64,000 nucleotides of DNA from Gorsachius magnificus. Taxonomy: Eukaryota; Chordata; Aves; Pelecaniformes; Ardeidae. Positions 13,734 to 27,729 of this stretch are shown here, piece after piece. Position numbers and translations under genes: made by a program. The notes beneath the pieces are model-generated. The model did not search any database and had not been told where the DNA came from. It saw nothing but the letters and a program-made list of their open reading frames with translations. Positions within the stretch are counted from its first letter, which is position 1; the number at the start of each line of letters is the position of its first letter. The stretch lies in NCBI GenBank assembly GCA_034008185.1, contig CM067084.1, positions 65,548,599 through 65,612,598 of the forward strand. The letters run 5' to 3'.

Positions 13734-15009
13734 GTGTGTTATTGAAAGCAGATAATCTCAAGAACTGCCCTAACAGAACTGTGATTGTAATTTAGTGATA
13801 TGGAGAAAAGGAGGAAAATTTGGTAATTAATGCAGAAGTTGTTTTGGTTGTAAGCGCGTGAACTGGAAATGAATAGCATGGAGAGGACCTTGGTGGTGTA
13901 GTTAATCAGATTTGTGTTCACCTGCCAAGACATTGCAGCTGTGATAGACTCGTGCACAATTTGGATACTGTAGGAAGAGTACTGCCTACAGTTTAAGGAA
14001 GTCTGGTGTAAGTGTAAAAGAAAGCCATCATCTTGAGATCTTGGTCACCTGTGTTCAGGAAACAGGTGTTCAAGAGAGAATAACACAGAAAAAGTAGTGT
14101 TGAATATAATGAGAGAAAACTGGGTGAATCAGATTAGTCTAGCAAAATGAAGCGTAAAGAGGGAATAGTGATATTCTCTGCAAATACATCAAGGTGCTAA
14201 GTACTTAACCAGTTATTGTTCATAGGTATTAGAACAATGTTGCCACAAAAGCAAACTGGAATAACTTGCCATGAGTAAATTTATACAAGAAATTAGAAGG
14301 TGAATTTTAACTATTAGCACAGTTGGTTTGGGAAAAGCTTTAAAACAATTGGTGGTTTGGGAAGAGAAGAGTATGTGGTGAAAAATTCTTCAGCTTTTGA
14401 AATGGAGCTTAAGAACTCGTTTAAATAAAATAGATGGTGTGCCTCCATTCAGTAGGAGAAGACTGGACTTCATGTAGGTCATCTGCTTAAGTCCTATATT
14501 CCTTCAAGACCAAAGTATGTCTTCTGATAAAACATACAAAGTTTTCTAAATATATCAAGTGCTACAAATGAGTATAGGGGTTTGGTTCACCTATAGTGAT
14601 GGTATCAAATCAATTAAAATAGCTCAAATGGCGAGGAGTCCATGTCCTAATTCCTAGCTTAATTTACTACAAGTTTGCACATTTCTGTTAAAAGGAACGA
14701 TGACTGGAAGTCAGAGCTTTATTTACAACATTCGGATGCCTCCAGTAACTGTGATAGGTAATCGATTGAAATGTATGAGTTTACCTTTCCTTTTAAGAAA
14801 GGTGTCCTCTGCTATTTGAAAGTTGAGCTATGTGAGCCAGACAAGACTTTGGAAGCATCTGAAGAATTGAATACTACTGACTACGTTGTATCAATAAACG
14901 CATTTTTGATCATGGTGGGATTTATTTAAGAGAATTGTAGAATGTGTATTTTATGCTCAAAAATCCATTTTTACTTGTTTAAAACATCTAGCTTTTTTCT
15001 TCTTTTAAG

Positions 15010-15089
15010 ACTGTGAGCCAGAAGAGCTAACTGACTGGTCTATGGATGAGAAATGTTCCTTTTGTAATTTACACAAAGAAACAGTCAGT
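15010..15089 (+). CDS. LCORL: LCORL exon 3 (internal coding exon)
   Basis: An 80-bp exon with acceptor TTTTAAG/A and donor CAGT/GTAAGT. With the leftover G of exon 2 it encodes [19 protein letters not shown] followed by NLHKETVS, a conserved acidic and cysteine-containing block of LCORL. It ends exactly on a codon boundary. The next intron is very short (253 bp). Confidence 0.94.
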
Positions 15090-15342
15090 GTAAGTATGAA
15101 CCATGATATCAAGCATGACTCCCCAACACCCAGTTTTTTTGTATGAAAGTAAGACTCGGAGAATTGATGCTGCATTTTGTCACAAGATAGTTTGGCTATG
15201 AGAGGGAGCAAGGTGGTTTGGCGTTATAGTAAATATCTTTTTAGTTGTTCTTTTTCACTCAATAGCTCAATAATTTGATTGTATACTGTACTACCAGTAG
15301 ACTAACTTCTGAAAGATGTTATAATCTTCATGTGTCTTCTAG

Positions 15343-15472
15343 GATCGTGCATCAGTTATCGGTTCTTCACAGTCAACGCCTACAGAGGAACTGTCATCTC
15401 AGGGACAGTCCAACACTGATAAGATTGAATGCCAAGCAGAAAACTATCTAAATGCACTCTTTCGAAAGAAAG
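15343..15472 (+). CDS. LCORL: LCORL exon 4 (internal coding exon)
   Basis: A 130-bp exon (TTCTAG/G acceptor, AAAG/GTAATA donor) beginning in phase 0 and ending with one extra nucleotide. It encodes [20 protein letters not shown] and continues to the end [12 protein letters not shown]. The first part is Ser/Thr/Gln-rich and the second is basic. The peptide is essentially the known LCORL sequence, so the region is highly conserved. Confidence 0.95.
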
Positions 15473-18400
15473 GTAATAAAAGCATGTTTTTTTATATTAA
15501 GAGATATGGCACAAATCTAGAAGATTCAAATGATTTAGAGTTGATTTTCATTCTTAAATAGTTTTTATTTATCTACTGAATGCTGTTTTTCTTCTTTATT
15601 CCTATGGTTTTCTTAATCCTTTTCTTTGCTTACTTGAATCACAAAATGAAGCACTACTTTTCCTACTTGCCATTGCTGCTAGACCTATTTTATTGTGTGC
15701 TATTTTCTTGAATCCCCATTCATTATATGTTTTGGGTGTTTGGGTTTTTGTTTTGGGTTTTTTGGGGTTCTGGTTTTTTGCTTTTGGTTTCGTTTTTTTA
15801 GCCATGAGCTCCTATTTTGTTTTCATGCCAACTTCAGGTGTCATCCTCTGGAATTTTAAGCATTAAACATTTTGTGTTCCTAAACTTCTAGTTTTCAGCA
15901 GGAAGACTGTTTTAGGTGAGCGAATGCGTTTTACAGATTACAAAATGGGATTTGGGATCTTCTCATACAAAAGCTGCTACTGCAAACACATCCAAGTCAG
16001 AGGTTGAATATTCTTGTCAAAATACAGTATTTAGTAACTCATTAATTCTTTGACTATCCTTGTTCTTTGGCACTCAGCAAGTTATAGCAGTACATGAGTG
16101 ACCGACAAGTCAGCTTGGTACATGTAAGTTACTTAGCTAGTCACTGTCAACCACAGCAGAAAGACTCATTTTCTTCCTTAAATTTCTGTATAAGGAATGT
16201 GAATGCAGCTCTACTCAGTAATGACACCTTTCACAGGTTTTTCTTGGGTTTAGTAGGTGTACTTGGATATCAAAATAGATGAGTATGACTAGGGTGACAG
16301 CCCTGTCTTGCTTTAACAAAGAGAGAGTCGGACACATTCTCTTCCTTCACATAGGTGGGAGAAAAAAACAAAGTTCATTTTCTCCCCTTTACCTTGCTGT
16401 AACAGGAAGAGATTACTGTGCCCTTGAACCTGGGGTGGGTGGAATCTTTCTGTACCGGGCATCTGTCTGTTCAGCCTATGTTTTGCTTAGAGCTTGAAAG
16501 AACTTTAAATGGAGTGCAACAGCATTTTGAGTCCATCTTCATTCCTTGACTTGCTTTAAAATCAACTATTTTTCCATTCAAAATAAAACGTCCAGTGAAG
16601 TTGCCACCTCCTTACTTCCGAAATTCTTATTATATTTTCATCACAGGCCCGATTGCATGGCATCTCCCTAGGCAGGTATTTTAATTCCTTCAAATTTTTA
16701 CTTTCTCAAATCTTTTCTTGGTCTTGATGTACAGTGTTTTTCAACATTCACCTGCTTTATGCTTCTGCTGGAAATGCTGTCTTTTGATACTCCTTAAGAG
16801 GAACTTTTATCATGGGAGAAGTGAAACTTGGCGTGACCTTACCTTGCTGGAGTGAGTGGCTTTTGTGAAGTCTTTCACAAAGAGCATTTCACTTTTAGCA
16901 TCTGCCTTAGGTTTTTTTGATCTGCCATATCAGTAATGCTAGGTTAAAAAGGGTATGGATATAAATAAAACCAAAGTCTTTTCCGGTTGTTTTTGTGATT
17001 CTCTGAAGGACTTGTGTATTGTTGGGTAAGAGGTACTTTGCTGAAGAGTTTTCTAAGAATATTGCTTCACTTCAGGTTCCCCCAAAGTCTCTCAAGTTGT
17101 TCAAATTACGGGAAGTGAAAATGAAAAAAACTTTTGTATCTTCAAAGGGCACATGAAACCAATTTGAGGTATTTAAGTAATTGTCTTGGCATTGTAGGAG
17201 GAAGACGAAGAGTTTCAATAGGAAAATCCCTAGTCTGCTTTCTGAATTTTTGTAGGTTTTTGATATTAGTTAACAACTTGGAGAAAAAAGAAATCGAATA
17301 ATTTTGAGTAATTGTTTAGCTAAGGAACAGTTCTTACAGTTGGTACTAAAACAGATGCCCTTTCATTGTCAAAAAAAATGTAGAATTCTCGGTTGGCTGT
17401 CTTTAAAATAGAAGTAACACTTGTTTCGCTTGTTTTGATTGCAAACTCCTTGAGATCATATGCTGTCTCTTACTATCATAACTAGCATAATTTCATTTAG
17501 GGCCTCTGCAAACAACTAAGACTGGTGAGCAAATTTGAGAGTTGTGTTTATTGGTCTCATTATCCTTTTATTTTAGAACAAGTTAGTATATCGCTGAGTG
17601 TTTTAATTTGCAGACTGGTTTGGGGATTTGGGTGGGGGGTTTTTTGTTTGTGGTGGGGTTTTTTTTGACATCAGGAAACTAGTTCAGAAGATCTTGAAAC
17701 ATGCAGCCCTGTTATCTCATTGTTATATCATAAGGCATACAACCTTCAGGCATTCACAGATGAGGATTTGTCTGTAGAATCTCAAAGTTGATTCCTCTTT
17801 CTTTCAAAGAGGACAGTAGAACTACTGCCAAAATGGGTAAACTCTTGAGAGGCTATAAGTAACAGTCTTTCTATTGTGAACCTATCTTCATTGTGTGTTA
17901 ATGAAAGACCAGTTTGATAGGTAGTGTCTGTAGTAAAGTCCTATCCTTGGCAGACACCCCAGTAAAGCCAAAGTAATTTTTGTCATCAAACATTGATTGT
18001 TTACATTAAACAATACATCTGAAACCCAAATGCTTTCTTCTTAAGAATCTTTACCATTTGGTGTTGTAAGCGGAGTAGACTGTGACACTTTTCCACTTAC
18101 ATAACATTGAAATACATCAATTTTCTTTTGGCAAAGAAGCAGTTAAGAGGAAGAACCATGATGTGCTTTAAAAAACATGTTAGTCTTTTTTTTTTTTTTT
18201 CTCTGAATATTATAGAGTATGGCATATGCCATCATCATTACATGGCAGAACCATAGTCGTTTAAGAGCTTGATCAAATATTTTGATCATGGATTATTAAT
18301 TTTCTGGGTTTCTAGTGACCCACATTGTATGTTCTCAGAAGCTTTTTTCCCCATACAATATTAATGTGACCTCTTTAAACAAAAACAACAAAAAAAGAAA

Positions 18401-20568
18401 AGGAAATTTAAATACATTCATGGTTGTGAATCAGGTTCTATCTTCAAGTCACGATCCACCAGGAGAGGATAGAAACCTGAAAAGCTTTTGTAGAAACTAG
18501 GGAATTGAGGCACAAAATTAGAGGGAGAGAATGGTTAGGATTACTTCAGTCTTTCCAGATCCTCTGGGCACCTCTGAGTATCTTCCGTGTCATGTTTTCC
18601 ATACCAAAATAACTTCCCTGTAAGCTTTTTGAAGTTCTTTTTTCTAGGTATGTCTCGTATTCTGAAATATTTCCATTCATAACTATGGCTCTCTTGCGTC
18701 ACGCCGCATACCTGCATTTAACTCTGAGTTCTCCTGTTCTTTGTGTAGTTATATCTCAGAGATACATAGATGTCATGAGCTGGTTAAGCTTCTTGGACAG
18801 CATATATATGATTTGGCAAACCTATGGAAGTGTAATCTGGCACACGTAATCTCAGGTTACAAAAAAAGTGTTACTTTCTAAGGTGTAGTTTTGAGATGTA
18901 CACACTACTTGATCCAATACCTGCAGTTCCTTTTTATTAATGATTTTGAGAAATCTAATTTGTCCTTTCAAAATCTGAAAGATTTTCTGTAAGAACTGAG
19001 AACTCAAAGCCTGTGCAGTAAACTTGTATGCCATCCTTGACACTCCTCCTCAGGTTCATCAGGGAAGAACATTCAGCAGGATTTCAGCTGCTTTCTTAAG
19101 GAAATAAAACATACTTTTTGTGTTGCCTGTCTGCAGTGTTACTGTCTTCACTGACTTCTGAATTTCTTGGTTATTTTCAGCTACATTTAAGAAAATCCTT
19201 AGAGATATGATTGTATATAGAGTAATGAAAATTACCATCTGAATAGAAGAAAAAAAACGTTGAACGTTTACAAGAACAGAAAACTAGAGTGAACTTGGCC
19301 CTTATTCTTTCTGTTTGTTGATCAGTCAAGTTAACTAAACTAATCTTGATACGTGGCTCAGAATAAATTGCTGTATTCTTTTTTTAACTTGCTGTGGAGT
19401 TGCAGGTAGAGCCAAGAATATTGCTGGGACAGTTTGGTGTCTGTTGAGTTGGGGGCATTCTAGAAAGCATGCAGCCTTTTTGTGAGAAGGGTAGAGCTGG
19501 AGTGAATACAGGAAACATGCTCATAAGCAGCCAGGTGTTTTTAGTTCTGCTGCTCACACAACAGGATTGCAAGGTACAAGGGGGGTTGTGATTCCCTGCT
19601 GATTTCCACTGCAGAATTGTATCAGAAATTAAGTCACTATTTCAATTTTTTAAGGAAAAAATAATGTTTTTCAAGAAATAGTATACTATTGTGGAGCACT
19701 ATTTTAGGAGCTTTTAAGTCCTTGTCCATTGTCCTGCCAAATAAACGTGTAAGTCTGAACTTTCAGTTAAATCACTGCATTGCAGTCTAATGATCACACA
19801 TAGTGTTAATGTACAGAATAGTTAAGAATGTGGATTTGAATAGCTACAAGGTGGTGCAGTACATGAACTGAGGAAGTCTTAATCCTAAATGTGAGCTTTC
19901 TTTGAATTAAAATAAGTCATTACAATTAGTCATAATTACACATCATCTTTATTACTGCCTTCTCTTGCATTCTGACTGTAATCTTGAAAATCACAAGCAG
20001 AAAATATCAGATTATATCATAAAAATGTGTCATTTAGCCTTCTCTTAGACCTCCTGGTGTTAACCAGGCTACAGTGAAACTAGAGGAACGTCAGAGCTGC
20101 CTTTTACTCCAAATGCTTAGAGACTGTCCTGCGTTTGAAGTAGGATGTCTGTATGTATGTGATCCATGGAGTAAATACAGCTGCCTTGTGTTTTAAATCA
20201 ATTCTGTGAAAAATATCAGAAGTAGGCGTGTAGATTTAAAACTTTGTAAGTAGCTATAACCATGACTCCTAATAAAACATCTTAGATTAAAAACTTTTTA
20301 GGTCATACAAAGTATATCTGGTGCCATCTGCTGATAATAATTAAGAAATATTTGCTAGTGCTACTAAGCTCAAAGACCTAATACTCTTCTTACCCCAAAA
20401 TACATCAAATTGCATTTAAAAACTTTATATGACTAATTACAAATTTCCCATGTGTTAGTGAAACTTTACCACTGTGACCTTAAAATTATAGGTCTCTACA
20501 TGTTTTCATTGCATACTTGTATAATAACACAGACTTGCAGCCACTGAGTGTAAGTAATTAGATGTTAT

Positions 20569-20682
20569 ATAGAAACATAGAATCATTTAGGTTGGAAATG
20601 ACCTTTAAGATCATCAAGTCCAACCATTAACCTAATCCTGCCATCCCACCACTAAACTGTGTCCCTAAATACACTTCAAATG
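20569..20682 (-). repeat. CR1 LINE fragment, antisense
   Basis: The sequence from ATAGAAACATAGAATCATTT through 'ggttggaaatgacctttaag', 'atcatcaagtccaacca' and 'accactaaactgtgtccct' is the antisense of a standard avian CR1 3' end. The element's 3' end lies at the left. Confidence 0.9.
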
Positions 20683-21080
20683 TGCGTACCCTATTCTGAT
20701 TGCTCAGGAGTCTTATATTGATATAACATTATATAAAAGTTGCATTTACCCCTAAAAAGTCTGTTTTCTTTCAAAAATCTACAGTGTGTAAAAAGAAAAT
20801 AGTATATGAAACCATGTAACTCTTTCTTCTTTCCTTTGAATATGTAACATCTCTCTTGTTTCTGTTCTCTATCACTTGGAGAGCTGTGGGAAATTGTTTC
20901 TACCTTCAAAATACTTTAAATTACTTCTTCCTTATAATACAAGTTATGCATCCACAGCTTCATTCTCCATTAGGAAGCAAAGCAGCATTAATAGGAATGG
21001 ATCAAGAGCAGCTTTCCAGTACCTCTGAGGAGGTTACTGAGAAGACAGGGTCAAACTCTTTACAGTGGTGCACAGAAGGA

Positions 21081-21306
21081 CAAAGGACAAAATGAAACGG
21101 GAAGTTCTTTCTTATGCAAGGAAAAATGAGGACCGGCAAGCAGTGGAACAGTCTACGCAGTGAGATTGTACAGTCTACATCCATGGAAGTATTCAATACC
21201 AAACTGGATAAAACTCAGAGCAACCTGATTTGATCTTGTAGTTGACCCTGCTTTGAGCAGGCAGTTTTCCTAGAGACCTCCCAAGGTCCTTCCAACATGA
21301 GTGACG
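21081..21306 (+). repeat. CR1 LINE 3'-end fragment, diverged
   Basis: A degraded sense CR1 tail. Recognisable pieces are 'gcagtggaacag', 'catggaagtattcaatacca', 'ctggataaaactcagagcaa', 'gttgaccctgctttgagcag' and 'ggtccttccaac'. It is older than the copy at 2.6 kb, judging by its mismatches, and the typical terminal octamer is no longer clear. Confidence 0.85.
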
Positions 21307-24300
21307 ATTTAATGGCTTACACAACAGAACAGTTGATACTGAAGATGTGATAGCAACACTATTTGCATTTATGGTAGTTAATCTTAGTCTAACTGTGGTC
21401 TAGCCCTGTAGATTGAATATGCATTAGCAGCATGAGCACTTCTGATGCACTGTGGAGCACAGCTTCCAGATTATACTCTCTGAGATATTGGGGGGTTTTT
21501 TCTTCCCCCTAGTATTAGCTTTTTAGAGTAAATTAACTTAAAATCTGTGAACTGTGAATAGCTGTAGCAGTTGAATATATGAAGAAAAATTGCTGCTTTT
21601 ATTCTTACCTAGGGACAATTTGGAAGTTATTAGAAAAAGTTAAAACTAATACTAAAGAAAATATTATAAGAGAAAAAAAAAATTCCTTTGTTATTCCAAC
21701 TAGGTCAAAAGATGACTTTGCTCCTAATGGAAAAGCGGGCTTCTCCTGCAAATGTCTAAAAGCAATTCATGCTTGGATATTACCAGTGTTAAGAGTCTAA
21801 AACAGAACAGAAAGGCAATAGAAAGTTGGCGGTTCTGAAGGAGTTTTGTCTTGCAGTGATATAGTAATCGATGCTAGGCATGGTGGTTAATAAGAAGAAA
21901 TTTATTCTAGGTTGTTGTGTTTTCCAGCTATTGGTAGGTGTCTCTATGTGCTCTATGATCTTTAGCTTTGAAAAGGCGCAGATCATACCAGGATGTAAAA
22001 TAACTGTCTTTCCCATTTGCACTGATGATCACCTGTTCTCCAAAAGTCTTCGAAGAAGTTTTTCTTGGGTGCATGCAACAAACTATTTACTCTATATAAG
22101 CAGGGTCGTTCCAGACCAGATACATGGTAAACTATTCGGTGTTCATGATGATTTGTATATCTAATTTTGTCTGGGTTTCTTGATTACTGGCAGTCAGATT
22201 TTTGTTTGCTTGTATTTGGGTTTGCTTTTCTTTAAGCTAAGCTTTTGATCAGTAGTTTTCATTGTCTAGAGCTATAATTCCCCTGTCATGCAGATACTTT
22301 TGTTCCTAGATAATTCAGTTTTTCAGTTCCATCTCTTAATTTCCTTTTTATTTTTTGCATTTTTATACTTGTTGACTTACTGTTTCAATATCTTTTGTTG
22401 AACTTTTTCTTTCCTTCCAAATGTCTCTTGGATGATAAAATTCCAGTTGAAAGTTTATTGGATTAGTTATTTCAGATTTGGGAAATATCAATAAATAAAG
22501 ACTACCTGTGCCTGGGTGTCCCATGATGGGGAGAGATCTTTTTCTTTGTAGGTACCCTCCATCATTTAGAATTTCACCTCATACCTCTCTTTTAGAAACT
22601 CCAATTTTAGAAATCTATTTTAGAAATTTTGGTAGAGATCTGGTTTTGAACTGTCAGAAGATAAAGCTTCAACCATAAGCAGACTTGTTTTGTCATGCCT
22701 TGAAGCCAAGATCTGTAGCATATACTCAGTCTTTGAAAATGTTGGAGCTTCACCTTATCTCCTAAAGCATTACTGAAAGGCCAACCAAAACGTATCGACA
22801 AGAAGAGGCTGAACAGTCAGCTGCCCTCCTCTATGCTTTAGCACATCGCATATGTGCATGTTTGTAATTCCTTGCAGTGCTCTGTTAGTGAAAATGAATT
22901 CTCAAAATGGAATATGTTTTGAATAAACTTGAAACAAACAATCTTCTACACATTCATTCTAAATTTGAGCAGCATTCCTTGATCTGTCTTAGTGGTCACT
23001 CACTTGCTAGTAGATGGATAAAGCTTCATTGGTGTAAAAGGCTTGGGCAAATATGCTGTGTGATCCTCCAACCTACCTGTTAGGAAATTTAGACTTTGCA
23101 TGCAAACATCTACCTGATCCAGTCCTTTTGGTTTCTCCACTTTCATGAAAACAAAACTCAAATCATCTGTATTACCTGTTTCAGACTAATTTAAGTATCT
23201 CAGTAACTGCCACCATGGTCTTTGGCATTTCTTTCAGGCAATCAAGGCTGACCTAAATGCTAATACTTCTGTGTCACATTCACGCTTACTTTATATCTTT
23301 AAATCCCTGTCCCTTCTTGATGAAATATGTTTCACTCTCTACTGATTAACTCAAGGATGGGCAGTGGTTAAAACATTGAAAATAATATTTTTGGTTTGCG
23401 TGTGTGTAGAGTTGAAGGAAAGAAGGAAGAGGGGGATAGTGAAATGAGTACTACTGCCACTTTAAGGAAGAATATAGATCTTTCAGTATGGGCAATTGTG
23501 CTTGTCTTAGGAAATGAAGTATTGCAGTCATCAATGCTGCATTGATGAGTAACACAGATTACTCTGAGTTTCTTAACTACATTGTTATTTATGCTGAGTT
23601 ACAGATCTTTGATCTTTCTGGTACTTCTAAAGAAATTGGGATTCTTTTTTCAGTGATTCACAAATGTTGTTTCAGCTCTGCTTCTTAAGAGGTTTAACTT
23701 TTTTCTAGCTGACAGACAACATTAAAATAAAGTTGCAGGTATCTGACAGTTGATCCTTTTATGATTTTTGTGTTTTTAAAATGAAACGCTTCTTTCCATG
23801 GGACTGTTACATACACAAACAAAAAATAGGGTACATACAGTTTATATTAAGAAATAAAGCTTTTCTCCCAAATATTTTCATTGGTAGTGCTTTGGAAATG
23901 TCCTGAAAATCCTGTAAGATTTTACAATAAAAATTTCCAACTTTACTGTAAATTTCAGTTGCTTGTACCGCTACAATTTGTATGTGGTATTTCAAGTAGC
24001 ATTATATCAGTTTTGACATTGCAATACTGAATCTACAGTAGGGATTACAATCTAATATGTAGATCAAACAAATTTGTTTTCTTTTTTATTATTTCTCAAA
24101 AGTGAACTGTTCTATGTTATGAAAACCTGTAGAACTGCACTTTAATGTTAATTAGTGTTATAGTTGTTCTTTGAAAGTGACTTCTTTATGTATTAATTTT
24201 TATTCAAATTATTTTCAAAACTGAAAATGAAGAGTGTGCAAATGAAAATTCAACTTATTTACCAAGAATAAATACAGATTCTGACTGCCATAGTTGCATT

Positions 24301-24567
24301 ATTTATCTGCCCACATAGTTTTACTTGTATGCTATGACAGAGGAATAAGGTAAAAATTACTGATATGTGTTAAATGTGTTCTTGCAAGTGACCTCTACTT
24401 AGGAATGCTCATAAGAAAAACTTACTAGACATTTCAATTAATGTGTTCATTACACATGTCCTTATTGCACACATTTATTGTGCTTATAGGAAGTATTTCT
24501 TTAAAGAAATGTAATTAAGTTTTTTTAATACATCTGTTGCCTCTGTGTGTTGTTTTTTTATTCCTAG

Positions 24568-24822
24568 ATCTTCCTCAGAACTGTGATCCTAACATTCCCC
24601 TAGTTGCTCAGGAATTAATGAAAAAAATGATCCGTCAGTTTGCGATTGAGTACATTTCAAAAAGTAGCAAAATTCAAGAGAACAGAAATGGTTCATCGTT
24701 TGAACCAAGTCTGATATGTAAAAGTATCCAAATGAACCAAACGGAAAACTCCCTTCAGGAAGAACAGGATAGTCCTCTAGACCTCACTGTGCATCGAACT
24801 CAAGAACAGAATACTCAGCAAG
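24568..24822 (+). CDS. LCORL: LCORL exon 5 (coding exon with PLDLT CtBP motif)
   Basis: A 255-bp exon with acceptor TTCCTAG/A and donor CAAG/GTAAAC, 2 nt completing the first codon and 1 nt left at the end. It encodes [20 protein letters not shown], then [13 protein letters not shown], and ends with [21 protein letters not shown]. The [10 protein letters not shown] block matches the N-terminus of the paralogue LCOR. PLDLT is the classical docking motif for the corepressor CtBP. No LxxLL nuclear-receptor box is seen in this exon, unlike LCOR. The open frame runs upstream of the acceptor only by chance. Confidence 0.96.
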
Positions 24823-25917
24823 GTAAACTTCTGTATCTGCTTATCTGTGTTTGGCTGTCATTTATTACCTTATTGCGTCTTACTCCCTTAAAAAAAATAA
24901 ATATGTGTCTGTGTCAACTATCTATATGTTTTGTCTTTCCAGAGTAGTAATCAGTATATTGGAAAAAAAAAATTATCTTATATGATTAAAATAAGGTTGA
25001 AGGAAAACTGGCATTGCATCAACTTAACAATTAAAGAAAACTCATACATTTTCCTCTAAACATCAGAAAAAATGTTATAAGAGAACCGCTTAAAAAAAAA
25101 AACCCCAAACCAACACATTCTTTCTAGAAGCATTTTTCACATTGTGTGTTAGCAGATACGTATTCTCATTTCTGACTGCCTGTGTCAAATAAGTAGCACT
25201 GGAGTTTCACAGCTTTAGAATACTGAGTCTAAGTCGGCTCACCTGTGGCTGTCACAAGTAACAATGGTTCAAGATTTTGCTGAAGAAATGGCTGTTAAGA
25301 AGCCTTCTGAGAAAAGAGAGAGAGAATTTCAGAGAGCAGCAAAGGTAGTTCTGTCTATGTTAGCACTTGGATGCTCTAATTCTTTAGATACAGACTGGTT
25401 AGAATGATGAAAGAAGATTAATTTGGGAGGAAATTTCCATACTTCATGCCTTAATAGTTATAGATCAGTGTAACTTTCTTAACTGAGAGTAAAGCTAGAA
25501 AAAGAAAAATAGTCTGTCTCACTGTCGTTTACAAAAAGGAAATAATTTCTTTGCCTCAAGGAATATTGCTATCCAAAACTGATAACAATATAATCACAAG
25601 AGTGTTTTGGACTTTGAATTTGATTTGGATTAGCAGCGGTTCTCAGGAAGGGTTGTGATTGTCATGTGCAACTGAAAGCAGTGGCAAAAGCAGCTTTTGT
25701 CTTTTGCAAATACAAGAGTCCATGTTAATGCAATAATACAGCAGACCAAAGGGAAATATTTGCCTGTATGTCATGTACCATACTAAAAGAGTTAAAAGAA
25801 GGTAGAACTGTGGAGTTAAGGGGTTTTTTTAAAAAAATATACATTGGTCAGAATGAAAGCAGATCATGTATGTGTGTGCTTAATGATTCAGTGTTTAATT
25901 AGATGACACATCCTTTG

Positions 25918-25931
25918 CGGGGGGGGGGGGG
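25918..25931 (+). repeat. Poly(G) homopolymer
   Basis: An uninterrupted G run of more than 10 bases, preceded by a C, in otherwise AT-rich intron. It is prone to length error in sequencing and to length change in populations. Confidence 0.85.
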
Positions 25932-27729
25932 AACTCTGACACAGATATACTTTGTTAGATGTAACTATTCTAGATTAAATGTCAAGCATCCTTTCTCTTT
26001 GACAGCAGAAGCATTAAGAAATTGTGAAATTCCTGCTTTTATTCTGCATGGTGAGCAGAAACAAGTTGATGCCTGGGTTTAGCCAATACCTTGTGCAGAT
26101 TAAATCCTGAGAAAATATCTGGTGTACTTTGACATGCCTTTGCTATGGATGAATTACAGATTTTAGAGATTCATAATTGGCCAGGTAGAAGCACGTTTCT
26201 TTTGCAAGGGCAATAAAAAGTACTTTCCTGATATCAGCGCTATAGCCTGTTGCTTACTTCAACAGTTGGTTACAAAGAATAACTAGTTTAAAATGTCTGT
26301 GAGGAAGCAAAGTACTCAAAGACAGGTTCTGGTCCTCACTGAGCTCTAAATCTTTGAGGAAAGAAAGGGAAGGCAGAGGGTGAATGGGACAGGGTCGGGA
26401 AGAAAGTTCTGCTGCCACTCTCAGCTATTTGAAAATCCATTGATCTTTTGTCAAAGAAAAACTTAAAGTATAGAGAGATTGATTTAAATCTTTCTTTATA
26501 TGTAATTTGAAATTTTCTTATAATGAGGATAAACAGAAAGTTTAGAATTGTGCATCTTCAGCAAAACATCTGAGGCTAAAATAGTTGCTCAGCATGCATA
26601 GTTTACTGTGTAAAACTTGTATACTGTGTAAGATATTGTACATTCTCAGAACTTAACACTGCCGTGTTTGCTGGAGTGCTTTGCAGATGTTAGAGATACT
26701 AGTTTTGCTGTGAAGTTTAGAGCTACTAAAATGAGAGGAAGTATTGAAACTGAAGACTGTAGCTGGAGAAAGGTTTCAAGCTGTCTTGTCTTGTTTTGTC
26801 TTATCTTATCTACCAGGGAAGTTGTATTGCGCTTCCCGTTTCCCATGAACATATCAATTTTGAGCTATCTTAGCTTTCCACTGCAGTAGTAGCAACACAA
26901 GCAAGTAAGATCAAGATGAGAAAACAGCCTGCTCTTTTTTATTTGCATTGTGTTCTAGGTGCAATGATTCATGAAAAGTTCTTTTAATTAGCTATTGTCA
27001 GGGACTATGTATTATTATTCTACCTACCAGTGTTCTTTTCCTGGAAAAAGCTTGAAGTGTTACATGCTTACAGTAGGGAATTGTGAAATTTAATGGATTA
27101 TTTTCAAAAATATATTATTCTGTGTCTAACATGGTATACTTCTTCTGTGTGGACACTCATAAAAGCTATACAATCGTTCCCTTCTTAGTAGTGTCTTTTA
27201 ACTTTCATGCAATTCTTTTTATTATTTACTCTTTGTAATTCCTGTTACAATTTCCAAATGAAGTAGCAGTAACAGAGTAGGAAGGTCAAACTTGTACATT
27301 GCTCTGATGGATCCTCAGAGTTGAAATCTTTTTAATTCAAATCCTGTGAAGCAGATAATGACCTAAATATAAATACTTTAGGTTCATTTTCTGTTTAGGC
27401 AGGTATTTTCTATTTATAGTAGTCATCTTTAAAATGAATGATCTAAATAATAAAGACAGTCTTGTTCCTTCACTATGGCAATGATTCTTGGACTTAAGTT
27501 GAGAGGAATGAGTAAGCTTTCTTTTCCAGATCGCTAGAAGCATTTTTTCAAACTGAGCAGATCCAAGCTAAGTGCTAGCTCTGTATGAAAAAAGATTCTG
27601 TCACTGAAGGTATCTGGGTAATCTTTTCTTCGTTTAAGAAAGCTTCTTTCTTTCCTCCAGTATTTGTGGGCCATCTCTGAAGTACTCCCAAAATATGCAG
27701 GTCTGACACTTCCAGACCTGATACCCCTG

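Larger units (their letters stand above)
8371..15009 (+). other. LCORL: LCORL intron 2
   Basis: An intron of about 6.6 kb bounded by GTAAAT and a T-rich AAG acceptor. It holds a TA-rich low-complexity tract near 8.8 kb, a possible antisense MIR fragment near 10.3 kb and a 5'-truncated ERV LTR at 12.9-13.7 kb. I see no coding exon in it. Confidence 0.8.
15473..24567 (+). other. LCORL: LCORL intron 4
   Basis: An intron of about 9.1 kb. It contains a G/T-rich tract just after the exon (about 15.73-15.80 kb), another at about 17.62-17.67 kb, and CR1 fragments at about 20.6 kb (minus) and 21.1-21.3 kb (plus). I recognise no coding exon or structured RNA gene. Confidence 0.8.

Noticed and set aside
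24537..24947. A 136-residue frame around exon 5
   Set aside because: Only 24568-24822 matches LCORL. The flanks are intron that happens to be open, and clear AG and GT splice sites bound the exon.
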